Shown piece by piece: positions 45,072 through 53,192 of a DNA stretch of 64,000 nucleotides. A program made the translations under genes and the position numbers. Numbering within the stretch: the first letter of the stretch is position 1; every line of letters begins with the position of its first letter. Source of the DNA: JAQBVV01 sp965249205 (GTDB lineage: Bacteria; Acidobacteriota; Vicinamibacteria; Vicinamibacterales; UBA2999); NCBI GenBank assembly GCA_965249205.1, contig CBDFLL010000005.1, forward strand, positions 992,001 through 1,056,000. Reading direction: 5' to 3'. A model generated the notes under the pieces. It did not search any database and was not told where the DNA came from. It saw nothing but the letters and a program-made list of their open reading frames with translations.

Positions 45072-46070
45072 CTACTGGGGCGGCAGTGAGCCGAGATATG
45101 AGGAAATCGCGATGATGTCATCGTCCGTCAGATTGGCGACGACACGCTTCATCAACTCCGCAGCCTTCCCCGCGCTCGAGCCATATCGCATAAGGAAGAG
45201 CTGTCGCGCGACATACCGCGGTTGCAGTCCAGCGAGCCGCGGGACTTCGCCCAGGCCTAACTGTGCCTCGCCGTGACACAGCGCGCATTGCACCGTCTTG
45301 CCGGATGTGTCGCCTTCGACCAACGCCTCGCCTCTGGCGATACTGCCGGGTGGCACGTACGCGATAAACCCGGCACGCGGGTCCCGGATTGCGGTGCCGA
45401 ACGGATCCGCAGGGATTTGAAGAATACGGCGTCCAATCGGCTCGGTGCCTCCGTCCGGATCGAGCTGACGATGACGGCCCTGGGTGCCGATGAACGTCTT
45501 CGGCGGCGTGGCGGTCTCGATGACCTCCACAAATTTCGTCGGTGTCAAAGCGGCGAAATACTCGGCGGCCTCCCGAACGTCCTCGTCCGACGTGAGCTGC
45601 GCGATGCGGCCCATGCGGTGCTCTTCCTTGCGCGTACCCGCCTTGTAGTACGCCATCTGCCGGATAAAGTACTCGACCGGCAAACCGGCGAGGTCGGCGG
45701 ATTCCGGATGGCCCTGGCCGGACATCAGATGGCACGCGCCGCACGCGAATCGGATCCCCGGACCGCCTGTTACCGATCGTGGCGCGGGCGGGTGTTCGTC
45801 GGGAAACCAGTCAGGCGGAGTCAAGCTCCCGGCGATCTCGGCAGCGTCGTACTCTATCGCACTGCCGGGCACCCGCACGATGCCTTCCGGCCGCATGGGA
45901 CCGTACGCGGCGTTCTCGTCGGGGATGTTGAACGCCCACTCTGGGAGTCCTTCTGGGTGTGTGAGCGCCGTCTGCGCGCTGGGTTCCTGCGCGACCAGGA
46001 GCGAAGCGAGGGCGCACACGAGGACGGCGATGCGGGAGGGTGTGCTCGTTCGAAGGATTCGGCGGATCAT
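45072..46070 (-). CDS. Exported diheme cytochrome c
   Basis: About 332 aa, with a signal peptide (residues 1-33). Two CxxCH heme sites: CGACH at 110-114 and CALCH near 271, each followed by a class-I-type helical domain; Met in QLFLMRYGSSAGKAAELMKR and in FIRQMAYYKAG are candidate sixth ligands. This is the layout of c4-like or cytochrome c553-type carriers. ATG 46070 has GAGGGAG five bases upstream. The second domain is followed by the typical DDDIIAISSYLGSL C-terminal helix. Periplasmic electron carrier, partner not visible. Confidence 0.88.
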   Translation of the reverse strand: MIRRILRTSTPSRIAVLVCALASLLVAQEPSAQTALTHPEGLPEWAFNIPDENAAYGPMRPEGIVRVPGSAIEYDAAEIAGSLTPPDWFPDEHPPAPRSVTGGPGIRFACGACHLMSGQGHPESADLAGLPVEYFIRQMAYYKAGTRKEEHRMGRIAQLTSDEDVREAAEYFAALTPTKFVEVIETATPPKTFIGTQGRHRQLDPDGGTEPIGRRILQIPADPFGTAIRDPRAGFIAYVPPGSIARGEALVEGDTSGKTVQCALCHGEAQLGLGEVPRLAGLQPRYVARQLFLMRYGSSAGKAAELMKRVVANLTDDDIIAISSYLGSLPPQ

Positions 46071-46623
46071 GGCGACTCCCTCTCCCATTCTCAATAAACG
46101 TCGACCATAAATTACCCTGGTAAGCGTGACGAAGTCTACCAGATGGGACCGAAAGGCTGGCTATATTGGAACTGCTAATTCAGGTGTCAGATAACAGCCT
46201 ACGAGTTCGATGGCGTAGAACGGCGAGCCCGAGTCAGAAGCGGCGTCCCCACCGGGATTCGATACCTTGCGTAACTCCGTTATCGCGGTCGGGTTCGACT
46301 TCTCGGGCTCGGTGCGACTCGCCTCCTGAGTCGGCTGCTTAGTTCTTCGGCACCAGCCGCCGAATCCTCAAGTGTGTTCGTGGCGTCCTAAGTTGTTGCG
46401 CTAAGAAAACTTGTGCGATGACCTCGCCACAGGCGTCTTGCAAATCAGGAGAGTCAAAGGGCCGACAGATACGTGTGGCTGGCAGTGCCGGCCTACTGGT
46501 TCTGGGTGTAGATATTCACCTGGACTTGCACCGGCCGACCCGCGGCCATCCCTCGATGCTACGCGTTGAGAGAGTAGCGAGAGAGGCCCTGGGCCCCTCT
46601 CGCCTGTGTGCCGGCCATCTCGC
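46071..46623. other. Gene-poor region with a kinase-TolB tail remnant
   Basis: 553 bp upstream of the cytochrome gene. On the minus strand, 46339-46372 reads RRLVPKN and stop, resembling the tail at 42282-42350. TATTGGAACTGC at about 46165 resembles the R-repeat end. No intact gene was found. Confidence 0.4.
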
Positions 46624-47687
46624 CTATTTCCCGCTCTTTCCAGACTTCTCGCTTTTCGCGCTTTTCTTACTCTTTTGGCTCTTTGCTGCGAAGGCCGGCG
46701 TGGCGGTGGCGGTCGCCGCGTTGCCCGAACCGTCCACGCACGTGACCGTCAGCTCGAACGCCGGTCCGTCGAGACTGAGGATGGCGTCACCCTTCTCACT
46801 CTTGCCACTCTTGCCACTCTTGCCGCTCTTGCCGCTCTTGGCCTTCTTGACCTGGAGTTCCACGATCTGCCCGTTGGTGACCTCCACGCCGTTCAACGTC
46901 GCGGTCGTGATCGCGGGGTCGCTGTCGCAGGCGTCCGTACAGCTGAACTGCACCTCGAACGTCCCCTTGTTCTTCTTGACGTCGATGGGCACGAGTGCGG
47001 CTGTGACCACGGGCGGCGTCGTATCGACCACGGTCACGCTGACCGTGTCGCTGTCGGTGCCGCCCTTGCCGTCGTCCACCGTCAGCGTGAACTCGTGCGC
47101 GCCGAGTGGCAAGATCGGGTTGATGACCGCGCCGCCGAGCGACCCGGGTTCCCACGTGTAGGTCAGCGCGTCGCCGTCAGGGTCACTCGACCCGGACCCA
47201 TCGAGCGTCACCGCGGCACAGCCGGCCTTGGGCCCGCCGCACTCGACCGCCGGTTGATCCGGACCCGCGTCTGCGATCGGCGCCTGATTCGAGGGCGTGA
47301 GCTTGAACACATATGCCGCGCCGGCGTTTGCCGCGCTGTTGTCGGTGTCGTCTCCATTGACCCCTGTCGCGCTGCTGTCCTCGCGCGACCCGACCACCAC
47401 CGTGTCCCCCCGACACCGCGACACTGAAGCCGAAAAGGTCGAAAACCCCGGTGTCGGACGGCTTCAGGTAATCCTGCTGGCTCCAGGTACTCCCGCTTCG
47501 CGTGAACACGTACGCCGCCCCGGCAGCATTCACGCTGTTGTCGGTCTCGTCCCCGCCGACGCCCGTCGCGTTGCTGCTTTCGAAGTACGCGCCGACGGCC
47601 ACCGTGTCTCCCGACACCGCAACGCTGATGCCGAGCCGATCGGACGACTCGGCGTTGGACGCCTTGAGGTACGCCTGCTGGCTCCAG
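46624..47687 (-). pseudogene. FG-GAP/PKD protein with K-S repeats, truncated and frameshifted
   Basis: The remaining gene reads, from its 5' end, two FG-GAP blades (SWSQQAYLKASNAESSDR; GSTWSQQDYLKPSDTGVFDL), a PKD-like domain (NQAPIADAGPDQPAVECGG; FTLTVDDGKGGTDSDTVSVTV), an Ig-like domain with a KKAKSGKSGKSGKSGKSEK insert, and a final KSQKSKKSAKSEKSGKSGK tail. A G6 tract near 47406-47411 is one base too long, splitting the frame. The 5' end is cut off by the IS481 element. It was a secreted adhesion-type protein related to 26537-28192. Confidence 0.75.
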
Positions 47688-47691
47688 CTAG

Positions 47692-48730
47692 ATGTCTTTG
47701 CTAAACACGTTGTTCATCCGGAGCACTCTGAAAAGAATGGAGTTTCCAGACCACCGTTCTGACCAGAGGAGGCCCCGGATGACGCTTCATCGTAATGCCA
47801 AGACGACCCCGACTTCGCGCCTGGAATTGGTGCGCCGTGTCCTGTTCGATGAGTGGGCGCACGACGCCGTGGCCGAGGGCTACGGCGTAAGTGTCCGCAC
47901 GGTTGCGAAATGGGTGCGCCGGTTCCGCGAAGAGGGTGCAGCCGGGCTGGAGGACCGATCGTCCCGGCCGCAGCGGACTCCGCATGTCACGCCGGCGATC
48001 CGGGTCACGTTCATCCGGCAGCTCCGCGAGCAACACGGCCTGCCGGCCTGGGCCATTGCCCGCGCCTTGCGGATGCCCCGCTCGACGGTGGGGGCCTGGC
48101 TGCGGCGGCTGGGACTCAACCGGCTCCCAGGCCCGCCGCCCGTCCCGATCCAGCGCTACGAGTGGCCGCACCCTGGCGATCTGCTACACGTGGACATCAA
48201 GCCGCTGGGGCGCTTTCGGCGTGTAGGCCATCGGATTCATGGGAATCCCCGGCAGGCGTCACCGGGGGCGGGCTGGGAGTACGTGCATGTGGCGGTGGAC
48301 GACCATACGCGGCTGGCCTACGTCGAGGTCCTGGGCGACCAGACGGGGACCACCTGTGCCGCTTTCTTGGACCGAGCCGTCGCTTGGTACGCGGCGCGGC
48401 AGATCACCGTCCATCGCGTCATGAGCGATAACGGCAGCGGCTACGTGTCCCGGCGGTTTCGGACAGCCTGTCAGGCCCACGCGCTGCGCCATCTGCGGAC
48501 GCGCCCCTATACGCCGCGGACCAACGGCAAGGCTGAGCGCTTCATTCAGACGCTGCTGCGTGAGTGGGCCTATGTCCAGCCGTATCAGACGTCTCGCCAC
48601 CGCCGGCGAGCCCTTCGCCCGTGGCTGCGCTACTACAATCACGACCGGCCGCACGCCAGCTTGCACTATGAACCGCCCGTGTCACGACTCACGAGTGCTG
48701 CGTGATGAACAACGTGTTTGACTTCAACAC
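47692..48730 (+). mobile_element. IS481-family insertion sequence
   Basis: 1039 bp with imperfect terminal repeats sharing AAACACGTTGTTCATC about 15 bp from each end. CTAG flanks both sides (47688-47691 and 48731-48734). The right CTAG is at the same time the left target duplicate of IS5 copy 4. Confidence 0.85.
47779..48705 (+). CDS. IS481-family transposase
   Basis: A 308-aa transposase. N-terminal helix-turn-helix domain (RLELVRRVLFDEWAHDAVAEG, VSVRTVAKWVRRFREEG) and integrase core with D in DLLHVDIKPLGRF, D in RVMSDNGSGYVS and E in TNGKAERFIQTL, then YNHDRPHASLHYEPP. GAGGAGG is six bases before the ATG. Full length and apparently intact. Confidence 0.93.
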   Translation: MTLHRNAKTTPTSRLELVRRVLFDEWAHDAVAEGYGVSVRTVAKWVRRFREEGAAGLEDRSSRPQRTPHVTPAIRVTFIRQLREQHGLPAWAIARALRMPRSTVGAWLRRLGLNRLPGPPPVPIQRYEWPHPGDLLHVDIKPLGRFRRVGHRIHGNPRQASPGAGWEYVHVAVDDHTRLAYVEVLGDQTGTTCAAFLDRAVAWYAARQITVHRVMSDNGSGYVSRRFRTACQAHALRHLRTRPYTPRTNGKAERFIQTLLREWAYVQPYQTSRHRRRALRPWLRYYNHDRPHASLHYEPPVSRLTSAA

Positions 48731-48734
48731 CTAG

Positions 48735-50029
48735 CAGGCTGCTGAAGAACCCGGGTGATCGGGCCGTTTTCTAAGGATCATGCGAGTCACCACCGACCGA
48801 CAACGGTGCGCACGGCTGTGCGCTGGCCCCGATCAAGGGGCCGGCGACACGCGCGGCCGGTGATCAGGGACACCTCGCCTCCAGATTCCGCAGCCGGACC
48901 AAGTTATAGACCGTGGCGGCGAAGGTAAGCTGCCAATCCACGAGGGCGACACCGCGATGCCGGAGTTTGCGCAAGCCGCCGACGGTCTTCATCCAGCCAA
49001 AGACCTGTTCTACGAGTTTCCGTTTCCGCTGACTGACGTGATAGCCCGCATGCCGCGTGGTCCGGCCATCGATCGCACTCCAGCGGACCTTCTGAGCAAC
49101 GTGGGGCGTGACGGCCCGGATACGGACAGCGGCCACAAAGCTTGCCACATCGTAGCCCTTGTCCGCCCCGACCGTGCTGCCCGGCGGCGCGCTGGCCTCC
49201 AGCAACAGCGCCGCTGCCTCGCGTTCGGCGGTCCCCGTCGCGTGAGTCGCGCAGACGTTGGCGACAAGTCCCTGTCGATTGTCCAGCAGCACGTGGCCCA
49301 GATACGCCAGCTTGGCTTCCTTCCCCTGGCCCTTCCGAGGCAGCATCGCCTCCGGATCGGTCGTCGACTGGTGCGTGTCGTTGCGCCGCCGCTCCCCGTG
49401 GAAGTTGACCGTGGGATTCCCGGGGTCATCGGGCGGGTCGCTCTCCGCCGCGTCCCGGCACCGAAAGCTCTTCAGGCTGGCCCACGCTTCCAATTGGGTC
49501 CCATCCACAGTGAAGTGTTCGTCCGAGAGCAGCCCGGCCGCCCGCGCGTGGGCCTGCACCGCATCAAAGAAGGCGGCCGCGAGATCGCCCGCCAGCAGCC
49601 GGTCGCGATTCTTGGTAAACGTGGTGGGATGCCAAACCGGGTCGTCCAAATTCAAGCCCACGAACCAGCGGAACAGCAGGTTGTAATTGAGCTCTTCCAT
49701 CAGCAGCCGCTCGCTCCGCACCGTGTAGAGCACCTGCAGCAATAACGCGCGCAGCAGCTGTTCCGGCGGGATCGACGGACGCCCTGTGTTGGCGTACAGG
49801 CCGGCGAACCTGCGCGACATCGTTCTCAGCGCTTCGTCCGTCAGCGCGCGAACCGCGCGGAGCGGATGGTCGGCTGGCACGCGCTGTTCCGGCGACAGGT
49901 AGCTGAACATGTGAGTGCTTTGCTCATCGTGTCCGCGCATGATGGGGCTCCCTTCAGCGGTGTTGGGAGCATGGTAGTACGCCGGGATCGATCTGTCGAT
50001 CCCATTTCACGGAGTTTTTCAGCAGCCTG
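48735..50029 (-). mobile_element. IS5-family insertion sequence, copy 4
   Basis: 1295 bp, flanked by CTAG on both sides (48731-48734 and 50030-50033). It differs from other copies by at least one base in the 5' part of the transposase gene (near 49742). It directly abuts the IS481 right end. Confidence 0.95.
48864..49940 (-). CDS. IS5-family transposase, copy 4
   Basis: A 358-aa transposase with the same protein sequence as copies 1 and 2; the nucleotide difference is silent. DDE residues intact. Confidence 0.95.
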   Translation of the reverse strand: MRGHDEQSTHMFSYLSPEQRVPADHPLRAVRALTDEALRTMSRRFAGLYANTGRPSIPPEQLLRALLLQVLYTVRSERLLMEELNYNLLFRWFVGLNLDDPVWHPTTFTKNRDRLLAGDLAAAFFDAVQAHARAAGLLSDEHFTVDGTQLEAWASLKSFRCRDAAESDPPDDPGNPTVNFHGERRRNDTHQSTTDPEAMLPRKGQGKEAKLAYLGHVLLDNRQGLVANVCATHATGTAEREAAALLLEASAPPGSTVGADKGYDVASFVAAVRIRAVTPHVAQKVRWSAIDGRTTRHAGYHVSQRKRKLVEQVFGWMKTVGGLRKLRHRGVALVDWQLTFAATVYNLVRLRNLEARCP

Positions 50030-50075
50030 CTAGAGCCGCTGTCGAGGCAGAGGTGACAGTCTGACGGCCGCGCGA

Positions 50076-50501
50076 TCAGGCAACGTGGGCCACGGAGGTT
50101 CGGAGGTGGTATCCGAGCATCCCAAGCGCTTGTTCAACTTGGTCGATATGCGAACGATGCTGGAGATCGAGCAGGCGATGCACGACCGTGTCGGTCACGC
50201 CCAGCGTTCGCGCCAGTGCAACCTTGGTCATGCGGCGAGCCAACATCGCATTGTGGAGCGCCACTTTCGCCGTGATGAGCGGCGACAACGTGACCGTGGG
50301 CTGGCGGCGGCCGGGGCGCGTCGGTACCGGGATCGGCTCGCGATCCCGGATGTAGCTTCGGAGCGCGAGCAGGAGGACCGCCTCGGCTTCCTCTAAGGCC
50401 TGTGTGTCAGTCTCGCCGAACGTCAGCGCCGGCACATCGACAAATTGGGCGATGACCCGAGGGCCGTCTGGGATGAGTTCCACCGGATACCGAAATTCCA
50501 T
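50076..50501 (-). CDS. hicB: HicB antitoxin
   Basis: A 141-aa HicB. The N-terminal partial RNase-H-like domain (MEFRYPVELIPDGPRVIAQF, DVPALTFGETDTQALEEAEAVL) is followed by a linker and an XRE helix-turn-helix (ARRMTKVALARTLGVTDTVVHRLLDLQH). It neutralises HicA and represses the operon. ATG at 50501 was chosen because it begins the canonical domain and lies one base after the hicA stop; an upstream in-frame codon would overlap hicA. Confidence 0.9.
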   Translation of the reverse strand: MEFRYPVELIPDGPRVIAQFVDVPALTFGETDTQALEEAEAVLLLALRSYIRDREPIPVPTRPGRRQPTVTLSPLITAKVALHNAMLARRMTKVALARTLGVTDTVVHRLLDLQHRSHIDQVEQALGMLGYHLRTSVAHVA

Positions 50502-50502
50502 G

Positions 50503-50700
50503 TCACAGCTCCCCAGGATCGAGGCCAAGCTGGCGACAGACGAGCTTGACGTACTGATTTGAGAGATCGGTCGCTCCGTGCATTTTGACGAACGTTTTGC
50601 GACCGCGATACGTCACTTCCACGTGCCCACCCTTGCCACGACTCACATTCGTCGTGACGCCATGGGCTCTGAGTTTCTTAAGGAATTGGCGACCCTTCAC
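50503..50700 (-). CDS. hicA: HicA mRNA-interferase toxin
   Basis: A 65-aa double-stranded-RNA-binding-like toxin: MKGRQFLKKLRAHGV at the start, GKGGHVEVTYRGRKTFVKMHG with the catalytic-region histidine, and LVCRQLGLDP at the end. HicA cleaves mRNA and tmRNA. Starts with GTG; hicB follows after one base. The predicted transcription start nearly coincides with the GTG, so the message may be leaderless. Confidence 0.9.
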   Translation of the reverse strand: MKGRQFLKKLRAHGVTTNVSRGKGGHVEVTYRGRKTFVKMHGATDLSNQYVKLVCRQLGLDPGEL

Positions 50701-50705
50701 TGCTT

Positions 50706-50734
50706 ATTGTCACACATATCTGTTTGATTGTCAA
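50706..50734 (-). promoter_or_regulatory. hicAB promoter and candidate operator
   Basis: On the minus strand TTGACA (50734-50729), a 17-bp spacer and GACAAT (50711-50706) make a good sigma70-type promoter. On the plus strand ATTGTCA occurs twice (50706-50712 and 50727-50733), 21 bp apart, two helical turns, overlapping both hexamers: a plausible HicB operator. Confidence 0.65.
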
Positions 50735-51074
50735 GGTCTAGCCATGATGCGCGCGGGGGCAACAGATTCGAACTGACCCACTACCCAGAAGACGTGTACT
50801 CGCCCGATGGCGAAAGAATCAATAAGATCCGTTCGTGCTCCCCCGCCGCCGACCTGAACCGCTTCTACCAGAAGACCCCAACGCCAACCATCCTCACCCC
50901 TGAACAGGGACACGCGGTCGGCCTCGTGTCCCACATCCAGCAGCTTGGGCCGGCTGCACATACAACAATGTGGACCGTCAACTGGACATCGTTCGCTTCC
51001 GTTCGCGGTCGCCGTTGGATGGCCTGACGCCGTTGGGGCGTACCAGGGCGCCGCCATGTTTTCCTGATCCGGTC
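50735..51074. other. Junction between chromosome and phage operon
   Basis: No convincing gene in 340 bp. On the minus strand near 50745-50785 the sequence GTCAGTTCGAATCTG followed by CCCCCGCG resembles a tRNA T-arm and acceptor strand, possibly an attachment-site remnant. The T-stem has a mismatch and no complete tRNA exists. Confidence 0.3.
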
Positions 51075-51314
51075 TTAGCGTCCCCACATCACCACCAGGC
51101 CAACCGCGAGCGCCGGCGAGAGACGGCCGCCGCCGAGCGGATTAACCCCCGCCGCCGCGCCCCTGGTGCCGCCGACTACCCCGTTCGGGCATGCGGAGTC
51201 CGCCTGCGTGGTAGTTGGTAGTGTCTCAATCTGAAATTGACGCTTTACCGGCCGGGAAGGGCGCCACCAGTGTGAACGTGGTGGCGGCGGCTCGGTGAAC
51301 GCGACGCCTTTCAC
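51075..51314 (-). CDS. Small protein at the end of the phage lysis module
   Basis: A 79-aa frame starting with GTG that overlaps the upstream hydrolase stop (GTGA). It has a proline run (TEPPPPRSHWW) and a hydrophobic C-terminus (LSPALAVGLVVMWGR). Its position after the endolysin suggests a lysis accessory protein, but no family match is evident. Confidence 0.45.
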   Translation of the reverse strand: MKGVAFTEPPPPRSHWWRPSRPVKRQFQIETLPTTTQADSACPNGVVGGTRGAAAGVNPLGGGRLSPALAVGLVVMWGR

Positions 51315-51910
51315 GCGGCCTTCCGATCGAGCGTCCTGACGCGATGACCAACCGGCGCCGCCTGCGGCATGAACTGCTGCCGGTTGAGCATGCCTGAATG
51401 CCCGCCCGTGATGTTCGTGTTCCGGTCCGCCCACGGCATCGCGCGCATCGGGCGGCCGCGCTGCGCGAGGAACCGAATCCGCGAGCCCCACCCCTTCGAG
51501 AACAGATGCTCGTGATAGTCGCGGTTGTGCTTCCCGGCGTACCACACCGGGTCGAGCCTGCGCTGCAGCGGCGTGTCGATCGTCACGACCGACCGCACCC
51601 GCTCGGTCTTTGGGTCCGCCAGGAGATACGCGACGACGGCCCCGCCCCATGAGTGCGCCCAGATGTTCCGGTCCTCGTAGGCGAGGGCGTTGAGGTGTTC
51701 CTGCAGCTGCTTCGCGCCGAACTGCCAGGCCAGATGTCCGCTCCCGGTAAAGAAGGTGCCGGCCAGGGCCGTGCTCCAGAACCCGAACGCTGAGCCGCAC
51801 CACTCGAAGTCGTGATCTCGCATGAACAGTTCGAACAGCGAGCCCTGTCGATTCCAGGCATGCTCCTGCATCCCGGCATTCGTCCCGGCCACCGGGACAT
51901 ACCTGGTCAC
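51311..51910 (-). CDS. Phage alpha/beta hydrolase (putative esterase)
   Basis: A 199-aa hydrolase. The nucleophile elbow AHSWGGAVVAYLL (G/A-x-S-x-G), an acidic residue in TIDTPLQ and the late GGHSGM histidine fit a Ser-Asp-His triad. Its ATG overlaps the endolysin stop (ATGA). Phage esterases next to an endolysin include LysB of mycobacteriophages, which releases outer lipids; here it may act on outer-envelope lipid or polysaccharide esters. Family not closer than alpha/beta hydrolase. Confidence 0.7.
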   Translation of the reverse strand: MTRYVPVAGTNAGMQEHAWNRQGSLFELFMRDHDFEWCGSAFGFWSTALAGTFFTGSGHLAWQFGAKQLQEHLNALAYEDRNIWAHSWGGAVVAYLLADPKTERVRSVVTIDTPLQRRLDPVWYAGKHNRDYHEHLFSKGWGSRIRFLAQRGRPMRAMPWADRNTNITGGHSGMLNRQQFMPQAAPVGHRVRTLDRKAA

Positions 51911-52365
51911 CTGAGTCTCCGTACACCGAGGACGCGGTCGGCATCGAACGGGGCGACCGTGACCGCGTTGCCCTGATTCCCGGCCAGCACGAGCACCGTG
52001 CGCGTCGGCGCGTCGTAGCCAGCAAACACGCCGACATGGCCGGGTGCACCAGACGTGACCTCGGGTCCAGGCTGGTTGCCACCACCGCGCTTGAGAATCA
52101 CCACATCATTTTGCGGGCGCGCCTCGGTAAGGGTCACGGGACGCCCGACGGTGAGCCACGACCGCGCGGCCGCGGACTTCGAACGCGGGAGCCGGAGGAG
52201 CCAGGCCATCCGATTCACGAAGGCGCTGCACCAGGGAGTCTCGTCTGGCGTGTCGGACCCATACCCGCAGCACTCGAAACACCACTGAATAAATGGGGCA
52301 TGCTGGTCGCCGCGCAGTTCCTGCACTTCCCCGACGAACCGCTGCGCCTGATCGAACAATGTCAT
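51907..52365 (-). CDS. NlpC/P60-like (TIGR02594) endolysin
   Basis: A 152-aa cysteine peptidase-like lysin. Cys in DETPWCSAFVNRMAWLL, His in GAPGHVGVFAGYD and Asn in VLAGNQGNAVTV form the C-H-N set of TIGR02594 proteins; WLTVGRPV and NDVVILKRGG are typical core strands. AAGGAGG precedes the ATG. Degrades peptidoglycan cross-peptides at the end of infection. Followed directly by the hydrolase gene. Confidence 0.85.
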   Translation of the reverse strand: MTLFDQAQRFVGEVQELRGDQHAPFIQWCFECCGYGSDTPDETPWCSAFVNRMAWLLRLPRSKSAAARSWLTVGRPVTLTEARPQNDVVILKRGGGNQPGPEVTSGAPGHVGVFAGYDAPTRTVLVLAGNQGNAVTVAPFDADRVLGVRRLR

Positions 52366-52378
52366 ACGCCTGCCCTCC

Positions 52379-52744
52379 TTACCCAGTGGTCCTGAAGACC
52401 TTCCCTCGCACCTCTTTCACGCTTTCGGCGAGCGCCTCGACGTGTGCGACCAGACCGGCCACGTCGACCTGGACCTTGCTGATTTTGCTGTGCAACTCGT
52501 TGTCGGTCGCGCGCCGTGACGTCTGCTCGGCCTGGATCCGCTTGTCGGCGTTGTGCAGGCCATCAGCCAGTTCCTTGTACTTGTCGGCCAGCGCCTTGAA
52601 CTTTTCGGCCGTGCGGCTGTCCTGGTCCTGGCGCTGCTGCGCGAACTTCCCCTTCGCGAACACGTAGGTCACGATCGCCGACACGAGGAAGCCGAGCGCG
52701 TAGAGCAATCGGAGCCATTGATCGAGCGCCTCCGGATCCGGCAC
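52379..52744 (-). CDS. Phage membrane-anchored coiled-coil protein (spanin or DUF2730-like)
   Basis: A 121-aa protein: one N-terminal membrane helix (LRLLYALGFLVSAIVTYVFA) and a long charged coiled coil (residues 35-115). Layout fits an inner-membrane spanin or the DUF2730 group found before phage lysins. GTG start overlaps the previous stop by one base (TAGTG). The exact role is uncertain. Confidence 0.6.
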   Translation of the reverse strand: MPDPEALDQWLRLLYALGFLVSAIVTYVFAKGKFAQQRQDQDSRTAEKFKALADKYKELADGLHNADKRIQAEQTSRRATDNELHSKISKVQVDVAGLVAHVEALAESVKEVRGKVFRTTG

Positions 52745-52878
52745 TACCGTTGCGCCTCAATGAACATGACGATGAGGGGCATTGCCACCCATGCTGCGAC
52801 TAAGACCTTGACCGGCCACGACGTCTCCGCGTGGGCCCACTTCGCCACCGCGACCAGCGCCGAGAACCGAGCCCTCAC
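52744..52878 (-). CDS. Small phage membrane protein (possible holin)
   Basis: A 44-aa protein with a single hydrophobic segment (VKVLVAAWVAMPLIVMFIE), GTG start overlapping the upstream stop (GTGA) and stop overlapping the next start. Its place just before the spanin-like and endolysin genes fits a small holin or holin partner. Too short for a family call. Confidence 0.5.
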   Translation of the reverse strand: MRARFSALVAVAKWAHAETSWPVKVLVAAWVAMPLIVMFIEAQR

Positions 52879-53075
52879 GCCAGAATCTCCGCGATGCGGG
52901 CGTCGGCCGTGGCGTTGTCCGGCCAGATCGCCGGCGCCGTGTAGACCGTGGCCGAGAGCTGCGCCAAGGTCTGCACGCTGTGGGTCACGAACCGCGTGAC
53001 GCTGACGAGCATCATCCCGACCGCGAACACGATCGACAGCAGCGTCAGCACGTTCACCGTGGTGTACTCAAACAT
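52875..53075 (-). CDS. Small phage membrane protein (possible holin)
   Basis: A 66-aa protein with one clear transmembrane helix (NVLTLLSIVFAVGMMLVSV) and a polar C-terminal tail. Located between tail-fibre genes and the lysis cassette. Either this or the next gene could be the holin. Confidence 0.55.
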   Translation of the reverse strand: MFEYTTVNVLTLLSIVFAVGMMLVSVTRFVTHSVQTLAQLSATVYTAPAIWPDNATADARIAEILA

Positions 53076-53192
53076 CGGGATCCGCTACCCGTCGTGTCAT
53101 CGCGTGCCTCTCTCTTGCTGTTCGCGCCAGGTCGCCATCGTCATGCGGCCTGCATCTTGATCACGCCGTCCGATCCGGTGGACGGCCCGTCG

